Shown here: positions 23,780 through 31,100 of the stretch, piece after piece
How positions within the stretch are numbered: position 1 is the stretch's first letter
Layout: each line of letters begins with the position of its first letter
Origin: Gammaproteobacteria bacterium
GTDB lineage: Bacteria; Pseudomonadota; Gammaproteobacteria; GCA-001735895
DNA: 38,276 bases
Direction of reading: 5' to 3'
Assembly: GCA_024229615.1 (NCBI GenBank)
Contig: JAAESG010000182.1
Coordinates: 1-38,276 of the forward strand
Program-made: the position numbers and the translations under genes
The notes under the pieces: model-generated
Told to the model about the DNA's origin: nothing
Seen by the model: only the letters and a program-made list of their open reading frames with translations
Database searches by the model: none

Positions 23780-25576
23780 ATGGCGTTAGCAATTGGACTG
23801 AACCAGGAGCAATTCACCTTCCGTATGGTCGGCGCCAGTCGGCGCGAAGACCGGATTCGCATCACCGCCGACTGGATCCTGATGCAATTCGACGAATTCT
23901 ACAGTGAATTTCTAAGGGTACCCTACCAGGCCAAGACAGCCTTCGAACAACAACACCACAGCACCTCGATCTGGTTAAGCCGCCATCGCCTGTCGCTGTA
24001 CAGCTCCTACATCCATCGCATGGGTGCCTATTTGCAGGCGATACAACCCAACATCTCGGTCGACGCCAGTTTCCTGAACCAGCTCGAAGAGCATTTTTGG
24101 CGCATGATCGAGCCCCGCTATGAATCCGATGTCGCTTATGCGTTCATGCATTCGATCCGGCGCATGGTGTATCGGGATGAATGGAAACCGGTCGAGTATT
24201 CAACCTTTGGCTTCGCCGAAAGTAGCGACAAGTACCCGGTGGAGCTACTCAGACAATTCCCGGTTGAGGGCCAGGTCAGCCCCGCTCTGATCGAGCAAAT
24301 TCTGAAACTGATACCGGAGTTCGCGCAGCAGTATCGCGATATTTCCGGCGATAGCGCGGCCATTACCTGGCGCATCAATCGACTCGCCGGGAGGCGCGGT
24401 GCAAACATCGAAACCCTGGAAATGATTGATGCCGGGTTCTATCGCAACCGCGGTGCCTATCTGGTCGGCAAAATCAAGTTCGACAATAACAGCTATGCAC
24501 CGCTGATTATGGCCTTGCTCAACAGTTCCGGAGGTATCTATTGCGACGCCGTCATCCTCGACCAGCATCTTGCTCACAACCTGTTCAGTTCGACGCTGGC
24601 AAATTTTCATGTCACGACCAGCTATTACCACGAACTGAGCGCCTATTTACACAGCCTGATGCCGCACAGAGCGCTGGGTCTGAACTATTCAACCATCGGC
24701 TATAATCACGTCGGCAAAGTCGCGGTCATCAATGAACTCAAGCATGAGGTCGCAACCACCGGTGGCGTGCTCGATACCGCGATTGGTGAAGCCGGCACGG
24801 TCGCAATAGGCTTCGCCGGGCCGCAATCGGCCTATAACCTGAAAGTGATTCGCAATCACCCGACCAAGGGCTACAAATGGGGTGAGTTCGAGGGCATAGA
24901 TTCGGTCAAGGAAAAATACAGCCGCGTGCACGAAATCAATCGCACCGGCAGCATGCTGGACAATATCATCTACTTCAATATCGCGCTCGAACGCAATTTG
25001 TTTGCCGAAAGCCTGCTCGAAGAGTTGCTGCAGGAGGCCAGCGAAACCGTCACCCTGCAACGCGACATGATCGTCTTCAAATACCTGATCGTACAGCCAC
25101 GCATGACGCCGTTGCCGGTGTTCCTCGAAAACGCCGCAGAGAGAGAGGTGCGCATCGTCATCGAGAGTCTGGGCGATTGCATCAAGAACAATGCAGCCGC
25201 GAATATTTTCAACAAAGACCTCGACGCACGCAATTACGGTGTGAGTCATTTTCTCAAGGTATACCTGTACGACTACGATGCGCTCGAAGTGATGGTCGAC
25301 GTCAAGATTCGCAGTAACACCGATCGCTTCGACGGTGAGGAAGATATCCCGGACTGGTATTTCGAGGATGGTGTTATCTTCCTGCCCGAAGAAATTGAGG
25401 CCGGATTGTGTATTCGCGACCGTGAGCAACGACAGATTTTTCGTGAGATGCACGGTGATTTGTTACGCACCCAGTACTGGGAAGAACTACAAACGGAGCT
25501 GAGCCAGGACCTGGTGCCGGCGATCAAGGTTTATCCCGATACCTGTAAACTGCAGCGAGCCGGACAGGGCGAATAG
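23780..25576 (+). CDS. aceK: Isocitrate dehydrogenase kinase/phosphatase
   Basis: 598-residue bifunctional enzyme (E. coli AceK is 578) that phosphorylates and dephosphorylates isocitrate dehydrogenase, steering isocitrate to the TCA cycle or the glyoxylate shunt. The N-terminal regulatory half opens RITADWILMQFDEFYSEF. The kinase half shows GFAGPQSAYNLKVIRNHPTKGYKWGEF with the ATP-contacting lysine, VHEINRTGSMLD, and a catalytic segment AANIFNKDLDARNYGVSHFLKVYLYDYDA. Both activities share this site. In enteric bacteria aceK is the last gene of aceBAK; here aceB/aceA are absent and the only malate synthase visible is glcB, 21 kb away. It lies 21 bp after the FAH-family gene. Confidence 0.95.
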   Translation: MALAIGLNQEQFTFRMVGASRREDRIRITADWILMQFDEFYSEFLRVPYQAKTAFEQQHHSTSIWLSRHRLSLYSSYIHRMGAYLQAIQPNISVDASFLNQLEEHFWRMIEPRYESDVAYAFMHSIRRMVYRDEWKPVEYSTFGFAESSDKYPVELLRQFPVEGQVSPALIEQILKLIPEFAQQYRDISGDSAAITWRINRLAGRRGANIETLEMIDAGFYRNRGAYLVGKIKFDNNSYAPLIMALLNSSGGIYCDAVILDQHLAHNLFSSTLANFHVTTSYYHELSAYLHSLMPHRALGLNYSTIGYNHVGKVAVINELKHEVATTGGVLDTAIGEAGTVAIGFAGPQSAYNLKVIRNHPTKGYKWGEFEGIDSVKEKYSRVHEINRTGSMLDNIIYFNIALERNLFAESLLEELLQEASETVTLQRDMIVFKYLIVQPRMTPLPVFLENAAEREVRIVIESLGDCIKNNAAANIFNKDLDARNYGVSHFLKVYLYDYDALEVMVDVKIRSNTDRFDGEEDIPDWYFEDGVIFLPEEIEAGLCIRDREQRQIFREMHGDLLRTQYWEELQTELSQDLVPAIKVYPDTCKLQRAGQGE

Positions 25577-25588
25577 GCGCTGAATTCT

Positions 25589-26005
25589 ATGGGCGACGAA
25601 GCAATCCATACTTTTTATTCAAGCAAACCCCGCGTTATACACATGGCGCTTAACATCGCCCTATCACCGATTTTACTATACCTGCTGGGTGCCTGGGCAT
25701 GGCCCCCAGGCCTGCCGCATTACATCGTCTTCGGGCTCACCGTTTTGATGGCGCTGCAATACACGCGCACACGCTGGCGTGCACCCCGCCTGGTGCTCGA
25801 TGAAACCGGGCTGTACTGCGGCGCTTTCTATGCTGCTGAAAACATCTACCGGGCCGAAGGTACGATACGCTCGGTGAGGCTGTGGATGCTCAAGGACGGC
25901 AAGGTCAAGGAAAAGATCATCAGCCTCGGCTGGGCCAGTCGCGATGACTGCCGTGCAATTCAGCAGTTACTGGTCGATCGCTTTCAACGCGAAATTCCGG
26001 AGTAG
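25589..26005 (+). CDS. Small membrane protein of unknown function
   Basis: 138-residue protein I do not recognise. Two hydrophobic helices occupy about residues 20-36 (LNIALSPILLYLLGAWAW) and 44-58 (HYIVFGLTVLMALQYT), separated by a short loop. The soluble C-terminal part (LVLDETGLYCGAFY, then SVRLWMLKDGKVKEKIISLGWA) looks like the beta-strand and final-helix pattern of bacterial PH-like/YcxB-type domains, but this is only a resemblance. It starts 12 bp after aceK and is probably co-transcribed. A nested inverted repeat begins 48 bp after its stop. Confidence 0.7.
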   Translation: MGDEAIHTFYSSKPRVIHMALNIALSPILLYLLGAWAWPPGLPHYIVFGLTVLMALQYTRTRWRAPRLVLDETGLYCGAFYAAENIYRAEGTIRSVRLWMLKDGKVKEKIISLGWASRDDCRAIQQLLVDRFQREIPE

Positions 26006-26052
26006 CAACTGATTAAAGCCTCAGAGTTGGCATCCGGGGGAGACAATACAAC

Positions 26053-26180
26053 GCTACCTCGGCAGCAAGCTCTCAAAAGTCGCTCCCAACCGCCGCTAGC
26101 GGCGGTTGGTCCATCCCTGGAATCGCTTGGAGCTCGGCTCCTGCCTCGCTACACTTTTGAGAGCTTGCTGTCGAGGTAGC
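26053..26180. repeat. Nested inverted repeat (128-nt cruciform-like element)
   Basis: Outer arms of 27 bp at 26053-26079 and 26154-26180 differ at one position (a G-U pair on one strand). A second, perfect 24-bp palindrome (26086-26109) stands inside: CCAACCGCCGCT and its complement AGCGGCGGTTGG. The whole element folds into a long outer stem holding a tight inner hairpin. No T-run follows, so it is not a simple terminator. It may be a REP/MITE-type element or a structured RNA. It fills most of the 318-bp gap between 26006 and 26323 together with the terminator at 26232. Confidence 0.8.
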
Positions 26181-26231
26181 TTTCATAGAATTAGTAGGCC
26201 CACTTCCTCTGGACTTAACATAGATAATCGT

Positions 26232-26268
26232 AAAAAAATCCCCGGTCAGAGGGCTAAACTGACCAGGG
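26232..26268 (-). terminator. Rho-independent terminator of the choice-of-anchor gene
   Basis: On the minus strand the stem CCCTGGTCAG / CTGACCGGGG (10 pairs, one G-U; 9-nt loop) is followed by ATTTTTTTA. It lies 56 bp after the stop of the minus-strand gene at 26324-27100. Confidence 0.85.
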
Positions 26269-26323
26269 ATGACGCCCTCCTCGGGCAATGGCGCTTACGC
26301 GCCGGGGGGAAAAGGATCGCAGC

Positions 26324-27100
26324 TCAGAGAAGTCTGTTGTTATTATTTTTATCGCTTTTATTACAGGGGGATAACGCGAGGGCTCCCCTGGCTGCGATCA
26401 CCACCTGGATGATCAGGAAAAACATGAGCAGCAAACCCATACTGCCAGCGTGGGCTGAGATATGGCCATGGTCATGGTAAGGCTCGTCCCATGCCCGATC
26501 CTCGATGAGGATATCCCTGCCGAGATAGTGGTAGTCGAGTACTTCGCTGGTCACCATGTAGGCATGATCGAGGCTATAGATTTCGACCAGCACCGCGTAG
26601 TAACCCGGCTCATAACCCTCGAGTAACTCGGTCTCGACTTCGTAGGCATCGCCTGTGTCGTCGATGTGAATCGAAAACAGATCGGTAGTGTAATATTGAC
26701 TCCAGGGTCCACCTTCACGGCTCAGGTACAACTTGGCATATACCGTCGCACTGTCATTGCTGACATCGACATCGAAATAAACATTGATCGCATGATGATA
26801 TCCATCACCGTCAAGATCCGAGACCATTGCTACATCGGCATCATAAATCTCGAAGATCTGATCGTGTCGATTCGCGATGCCGTCGAAATTCTGCGCCGCT
26901 GTGGAAGCCGCGTAATTTTCCGACTGAGTGGGATTGGGCTTGCTCAGCACTTCACGCTGCTGCAACAATTGCGACAGATCAATGTTCTGATCCAGCTTCA
27001 ACTTGCCGGCCGAGCGGCTGGACTGCGTTTCTGCAGCGACCGCGGGCAGATTGAAACCCAGCATTGCCAGCGAGATTAAAATGATTCCGAGAGTCTTCAT
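26324..27100 (-). CDS. Exported protein with C-terminal anchor (choice-of-anchor H-like)
   Basis: 258 residues. A signal peptide covers about residues 1-23 (MKTLGIILISLAMLGFNLPAVAA). The mature part carries an acidic DLDGDGYHH motif, which resembles a calcium-binding loop, and a beta-rich domain (FDVDVSNDSATVYAKLYLS, then YYTTDLFSIHID). Near the C-terminus GSMGLLLMFFLIIQVVIAARG is a hydrophobic helix followed by basic residues, preceded by a short His-rich stretch HDHGHISAH. This layout resembles proteins annotated as choice-of-anchor H, but I am not certain of the family. It starts 9 bp after the His-rich gene, so both form one transcript ended by the terminator at 26232. The function is unknown. 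Confidence 0.7.
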   Translation of the reverse strand: MKTLGIILISLAMLGFNLPAVAAETQSSRSAGKLKLDQNIDLSQLLQQREVLSKPNPTQSENYAASTAAQNFDGIANRHDQIFEIYDADVAMVSDLDGDGYHHAINVYFDVDVSNDSATVYAKLYLSREGGPWSQYYTTDLFSIHIDDTGDAYEVETELLEGYEPGYYAVLVEIYSLDHAYMVTSEVLDYHYLGRDILIEDRAWDEPYHDHGHISAHAGSMGLLLMFFLIIQVVIAARGALALSPCNKSDKNNNNRLL

Positions 27101-27109
27101 CGTCGTCTA

Positions 27110-27397
27110 CTAGTAGTTGTAGTTGTGGCGGTAGTGTTTAGGCCTGGGATTGTGGTAACCACCATGACTGTGGCTACGACGGTGGCGAGGCTTGTAGTGG
27201 TGACGACGGTGGTTGTAGTGATGATTGTAATGGCTGTGGTGGCCGTGATGTAACAACGCACCCAGTGTCAGAAACGCAATCGCCGGCCCCACAATGTTCT
27301 GGTTGTGATGCGCGTTTGCCGGCACACTCACCAGCGCCAGCATTAACAGGCTACCAGCAGTTGCGATACGAAGTTTGTTTACCCCTTGCTTAACCAT
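27110..27397 (-). CDS. Small exported histidine-rich protein
   Basis: 95 residues starting at MVKQGVNKLRIATAG, with GGAG upstream at good spacing. A signal peptide ends near ANA at residue 29. A hydrophobic segment (IVGPAIAFLTLGALL) follows, then a tail made almost wholly of His, Tyr, Arg, Asn and Gly (HHGHHSHYNHHYNHRRHH and similar). A longer upstream frame exists but would overlap the opposite-strand FAHD1-like gene and lacks sense as a start. A role in metal (nickel, zinc or copper) binding in the envelope is a guess from composition. It precedes the choice-of-anchor gene by 9 bp; the junction contains two stop codons in a row (TAG TAG). Confidence 0.7.
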   Translation of the reverse strand: MVKQGVNKLRIATAGSLLMLALVSVPANAHHNQNIVGPAIAFLTLGALLHHGHHSHYNHHYNHRRHHYKPRHRRSHSHGGYHNPRPKHYRHNYNY

Positions 27398-27508
27398 TAC
27401 TATCTCCGTTTTGATTGATAATGGCGACACTTTAGCGGGCAGAGTCTTAATCCAGGCTGAACCGCAAAGAAATCTGTTTTGTGAAATAATTACCGATACC
27501 GATATCCC

Positions 27509-28126
27509 ATGAAAACCATTCAACTCGAATCTGAAGCGATAGCGCCATCCAAAATTGTCTGCATTGGCCGAAACTACCTCGCGCACATCAAGGAGCTCGG
27601 TAACGAAACCCCGGACGAAATGGTCATATTCAACAAACCTAACTCGTCCGTTTCGACGCAACTACATGCGTCACGAGACGGAGAAACCCTGCACTACGAG
27701 GGAGAGATCTGCTTCATCGTTGGAGACGCGGGACTACGCGCAGTCGGCTTCGGACTCGACCTGACCCGGCGCAAACTGCAATCAAAACTGAAGGCCAAGG
27801 GACTACCCTGGGAACGCGCCAAAGCCTTTGATGGCGCTGCCTGCTTCAGCGATTTTGTGGTGCTCGGCGATATCGAACTTGAGAGCCTGTCATTACAACT
27901 CGAAATCAACGGCGAACTGTGTCAGGAAGGAGGCTACGAGTTGATGATGCACAAACCCGATCAAATCCTCGACGGTATCCAGCAATTCATGACACTGGAG
28001 AACGGTGACATCATCATGACCGGCACGCCACAAGGCGTCGGCCAGGTGCAAACGGGGGATCACTTTGCCGGCAGGATCAAATCGGGGAGTCGGTTGCTGG
28101 TCAGCCAGGAATGGCGCGCCGAATAA
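27509..28126 (+). CDS. FAH-family hydrolase, FAHD1/YcgM-like
   Basis: 205-residue single-domain FAH protein. The N-terminal IVCIGRNYLAHIKELGNETPDEMVIFNKPNSS and LHYEGEICFIVG (metal-binding glutamates), followed by AVGFGLDLTRRKLQSKLKAKGLPWERAKAFDGAACFSDF, match the FAHD1/YcgM branch. Characterised FAHD1 enzymes act as acylpyruvases and oxaloacetate decarboxylases; the substrate here is not proven. The C-terminal GDIIMTGTPQGVGQVQTGD is the usual oxyanion-hole region. The gene stands alone on the plus strand, ended by a bidirectional terminator that it shares with rpsT. Together with the FAH-family gene at 22979 it is the second of this superfamily in the window. Confidence 0.88.
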   Translation: MKTIQLESEAIAPSKIVCIGRNYLAHIKELGNETPDEMVIFNKPNSSVSTQLHASRDGETLHYEGEICFIVGDAGLRAVGFGLDLTRRKLQSKLKAKGLPWERAKAFDGAACFSDFVVLGDIELESLSLQLEINGELCQEGGYELMMHKPDQILDGIQQFMTLENGDIIMTGTPQGVGQVQTGDHFAGRIKSGSRLLVSQEWRAE

Positions 28127-28136
28127 CGAGCAAAAA

Positions 28137-28162
28137 AAAGGCCGGTTTCAAACCGGCCTTTT
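28137..28162. terminator. Bidirectional terminator between the FAHD1-like gene and rpsT
   Basis: Symmetric stem AAAGGCCGGTTT-C-AAACCGGCCTTT with a run of As on the left and Ts on the right, so it works for the plus-strand hydrolase and the minus-strand rpsT. Confidence 0.9.
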
Positions 28163-28183
28163 CAAACAGATAGACAGGAACGT

Positions 28184-28444
28184 TTACAGCGCCTTGATCT
28201 GAGCATTCATACGACTCTTGTGGCGCGCGGCCTTGTTTTGACTGATCAAGCCGTGAGTGGCGGAGCTGTCGAGTACTGGTACGACCTTCTTGTATGCTTC
28301 TTCAGCTGCCTTTTTATCGGCAGCGGCAATCGCGGCAACGGTTGCCTTGATATGGGTCCGCATCATCGAACGGCGGCTGGCATTGGCCTGACGACGCTGT
28401 TCTGCCTGGTTTGCACGCTTACGCGCAGATGCTGAATTTGCCAA
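28184..28444 (-). CDS. rpsT: 30S ribosomal protein S20
   Basis: 86-residue basic protein ([33 protein letters not shown]...) that binds 16S rRNA in the small subunit. Sequence and length are standard. The start codon is TTG, preceded by AGGAG at six bases; E. coli rpsT also starts with UUG, which is part of its autogenous control, so similar regulation is likely here. It is divergent from murJ. Confidence 0.97.
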   Translation of the reverse strand: MANSASARKRANQAEQRRQANASRRSMMRTHIKATVAAIAAADKKAAEEAYKKVVPVLDSSATHGLISQNKAARHKSRMNAQIKAL

Positions 28445-28607
28445 GGTTGACTCCTGAAATCGGGCTAAAAAAACGAGGCGCGCATTATCTTCACTGTTTC
28501 CGGCGCTGTCAACCCAAAATGACTGGAAATGGCTGATACCGCAGAAGTTAAAGTGCTAGAATTCGCCGCTTTTACAGGCTTTAGAGAATACGGATCGAAC
28601 TCCATAA

Positions 28608-30158
28608 ATGAGTGCGCTGATCAAATCAACGGTTTCGGTAAGCTCGATGACATTATTGTCTCGCTTGCTGGGACTCGCTCGTGACATCGTAATCGCGCGT
28701 TTCTTTTCTGCAAGCGATGCTGCCGACGCGTTTTTTGTCGCTTTCAAGATCCCCAATTTTCTTCGCCGCCTGTTTGCCGAAGGCGCTTTCTCGCTGGCTT
28801 TCGTACCGGTACTGACCGAGTACCGCAGCAACTACAGTGCAGCGCAGACCCGCGATCTGATCGACCGGGTTGCCGGCACGCTCGGTTTTATCCTGTTGCT
28901 GCTGAGCGTTCTCGGTGTGGTCGCATCGCCACTGCTGATTGGCATTTTTGCCGCAGGATTCATCGACCAGCCGGTCAAGTTTGATCTGACCGCGGACATG
29001 CTGCGGTTGACCTTTCCCTATATCCTGTTGATATCGATGACTGCGATGTCGGGCGGCATACTCAATACCTGGAAACGTTTTGCGGTACCTGCGTTTACCC
29101 CGGTTTTGCTCAATCTGAGTCTGATCGGTTGCGCACTGTGGCTGAGTCCGCAGCTCGAAATGCCAATCACCGCGCTCGCCTGGGGCGTGTTGATCGCCGG
29201 TGTTGCACAACTCCTGTTTCAGTTGCCTTTTCTCTACCGCGAAGGACTATTGCCGCGACCAAGATGGGGTTGGCGGCATGAAGGCGTGCAAAAAATTATC
29301 AAGTTGATGATTCCCGCGCTGTTCGGCTCTTCGGTAGCGCAGATCAATCTGCTTTTCGATACCTTTATCGCCTCCTTCCTGGTCACCGGCAGCGTCTCCT
29401 GGTTGTATTACTCGGACCGCCTGCTCGAATTTCCACTCGGCGTGTTTGGCGTGGCGCTGGCAACCGTGGTATTGCCCAACCTATCCCAGGCGCATTACAA
29501 GAACGGCGACGACAGCTTCAACCAGACCATGCACTGGGCGATTCAGCTGACTCTGATCATCGCGGTGCCGGCAACCTTCGGGCTGTTTTTACTGGCGCAA
29601 CCCATCCTCTCGACATTGTTCGAATATGGCGCCTTCGAGTTCAACGACTCGATGATGGCAGCCTACAGTTTGATGGCTTATAGCCTCGGCCTCCCCGCAT
29701 TCATCATGATCAAAATCCTGGCGAATGGATTTTATGCCCGCCAGGACACCCGCACACCCGTACGTATCGGCATTCAAGCCATGTTTATCAACATGCTGTT
29801 GAACGTTGTTTTCGTCGTCTCCATGCTGCAGGCCGATTTTCTGGCACCGCATGTCGGACTCGCCCTGGCGACCACCGCCTCGGCCTATTTCAACGCATTC
29901 CGCCTGGCGCGTGAACTGCGCCGCGACGCCATCCTCGGCCCTCCGGAAAGCTTCAGCTCGCCGTTGCTTAAAATACTCTCAGCCTGCATCGCAATGAGCT
30001 TACTGATTTATTTGATGCTTCCGAACTTCGACCTGTGGGGCGACTGGCGCTGGTACCGGCGTCTTGCCGAGCTCGCCTGGATGATTCTGCCCGCGATCTT
30101 GTGCTACGGCACGATGCTTTGGATAATGGGCTTTCGCCGCCAACACTTCGCCCCCTGA
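28608..30158 (+). CDS. murJ: Lipid II flippase MurJ
   Basis: 516-residue polytopic membrane protein of the MurJ/MviN family (MATE/MOP superfamily), which flips lipid II across the inner membrane for peptidoglycan synthesis. The N-terminus LIKSTVSVSSMTLLSRLLGLARDIVIARFF, with the essential arginine of the first helices, and the segment AFKIPNFLRRLFAEGAFSLAFVPVL are diagnostic; about 14 hydrophobic helices follow. It starts the plus-strand block and is 6 bp upstream of ribF, so the two are probably co-transcribed, as in other Gammaproteobacteria. Confidence 0.96.
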   Translation: MSALIKSTVSVSSMTLLSRLLGLARDIVIARFFSASDAADAFFVAFKIPNFLRRLFAEGAFSLAFVPVLTEYRSNYSAAQTRDLIDRVAGTLGFILLLLSVLGVVASPLLIGIFAAGFIDQPVKFDLTADMLRLTFPYILLISMTAMSGGILNTWKRFAVPAFTPVLLNLSLIGCALWLSPQLEMPITALAWGVLIAGVAQLLFQLPFLYREGLLPRPRWGWRHEGVQKIIKLMIPALFGSSVAQINLLFDTFIASFLVTGSVSWLYYSDRLLEFPLGVFGVALATVVLPNLSQAHYKNGDDSFNQTMHWAIQLTLIIAVPATFGLFLLAQPILSTLFEYGAFEFNDSMMAAYSLMAYSLGLPAFIMIKILANGFYARQDTRTPVRIGIQAMFINMLLNVVFVVSMLQADFLAPHVGLALATTASAYFNAFRLARELRRDAILGPPESFSSPLLKILSACIAMSLLIYLMLPNFDLWGDWRWYRRLAELAWMILPAILCYGTMLWIMGFRRQHFAP

Positions 30159-30164
30159 TCTCTG

Positions 30165-31097
30165 ATGAAGTTAATCCGTGGACTTTGTAATATGAAGCAC
30201 CCGCTGCCCGCGAGCGCGGTGACGATCGGAAACTTCGATGGCGTCCACCGCGGGCATCAGCTCGTCATCGCCCAGTTAAAGCGCATCGCCGAATCCACAG
30301 GCTTACCCACCGTAGTGATAATTTTCGAGCCACAACCGATTGAATATTTCACCCCTGCCAGGGCACCGCGACGTCTGGCCCGGTTTCACGAAAAAATTGC
30401 CTACCTGAAAGCGCAACAGATCGACTACCTGCTTTGCCTACGTTTCGATCACGAGCTCGCCGAACAAAGTGCGGAAGACTTCATTCAGAAAATCCTGGCC
30501 GGGCAGCTGAACACAAAACGTCTGGTTATCGGCGACGACTTCCATTTCGGTAAAAATCGTGTGGGCAACTTCCGGTATCTGCAAGACAATAGCGAGCGCT
30601 TCGGTTTCATCGTCGATGAAACCGAAACCTTGATGCTCGATGGCAAACGCGTCAGCAGCACACGCATCCGCGAATGCATCCAGCAGGACGATTTCGAGAA
30701 AGCGGCCGAGCTGCTCGGCCGACCCTACTCGCTCTCCGGCAGAGTCGCGCATGGACAAAAACTCGGACGCCAACTCGGTTACCCGACAATCAATATAAAA
30801 ATGGGCGATAAAACCCTGATCGTTAAAGGAATATTTGCGGTTCGCGTGAAAGGTATAGATAATCGCGTGCTACAGGGCGTTGCCAGTATCGGTACCCGCC
30901 CCACGGTGAATGGCGTCGATACGATTCTCGAAGTATATATTCTCGATTTTGATCAGGACGTATATGGCTATAGCGTCGAGGTCGAGTTTTTGCATAAGAT
31001 TCGAAATGAAGAGAAATTTGATTCCCTGGAGGAATTGACCGTCCATATCGCGCAGGATACCGAACAGGCGAAAGCGTTTTTTGACAGAGATGAATGA
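30165..31097 (+). CDS. ribF: Bifunctional riboflavin kinase/FAD synthetase
   Basis: 310 residues in two domains. The N-terminal FMN adenylyltransferase has ASAVTIGNFDGVHRGHQ (HxGH-like nucleotidyltransferase motif) and later DGKRVSSTRIREC. The C-terminal riboflavin kinase begins GRPYSLSGRVAHGQKLGRQLGYPTINI, with the PTxN motif, and ends with the helix near VEFLHKIRNEEKF. It converts riboflavin to FMN and FAD. It is three bases upstream of ileS (TTG start), in the conserved ribF-ileS-lspA order. Confidence 0.96.
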   Translation: MKLIRGLCNMKHPLPASAVTIGNFDGVHRGHQLVIAQLKRIAESTGLPTVVIIFEPQPIEYFTPARAPRRLARFHEKIAYLKAQQIDYLLCLRFDHELAEQSAEDFIQKILAGQLNTKRLVIGDDFHFGKNRVGNFRYLQDNSERFGFIVDETETLMLDGKRVSSTRIRECIQQDDFEKAAELLGRPYSLSGRVAHGQKLGRQLGYPTINIKMGDKTLIVKGIFAVRVKGIDNRVLQGVASIGTRPTVNGVDTILEVYILDFDQDVYGYSVEVEFLHKIRNEEKFDSLEELTVHIAQDTEQAKAFFDRDE

Positions 31098-31100
31098 CAG

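Noticed and set aside
24689-25453. 254-codon minus-strand frame opposite aceK
   Set aside because: Antisense of aceK, which is clearly coding.
27398-27661. N-terminal extension of the His-rich protein
   Set aside because: It overlaps the opposite-strand FAHD1-like gene and puts the signal peptide in the middle; MVKQG has a good ribosome-binding site.
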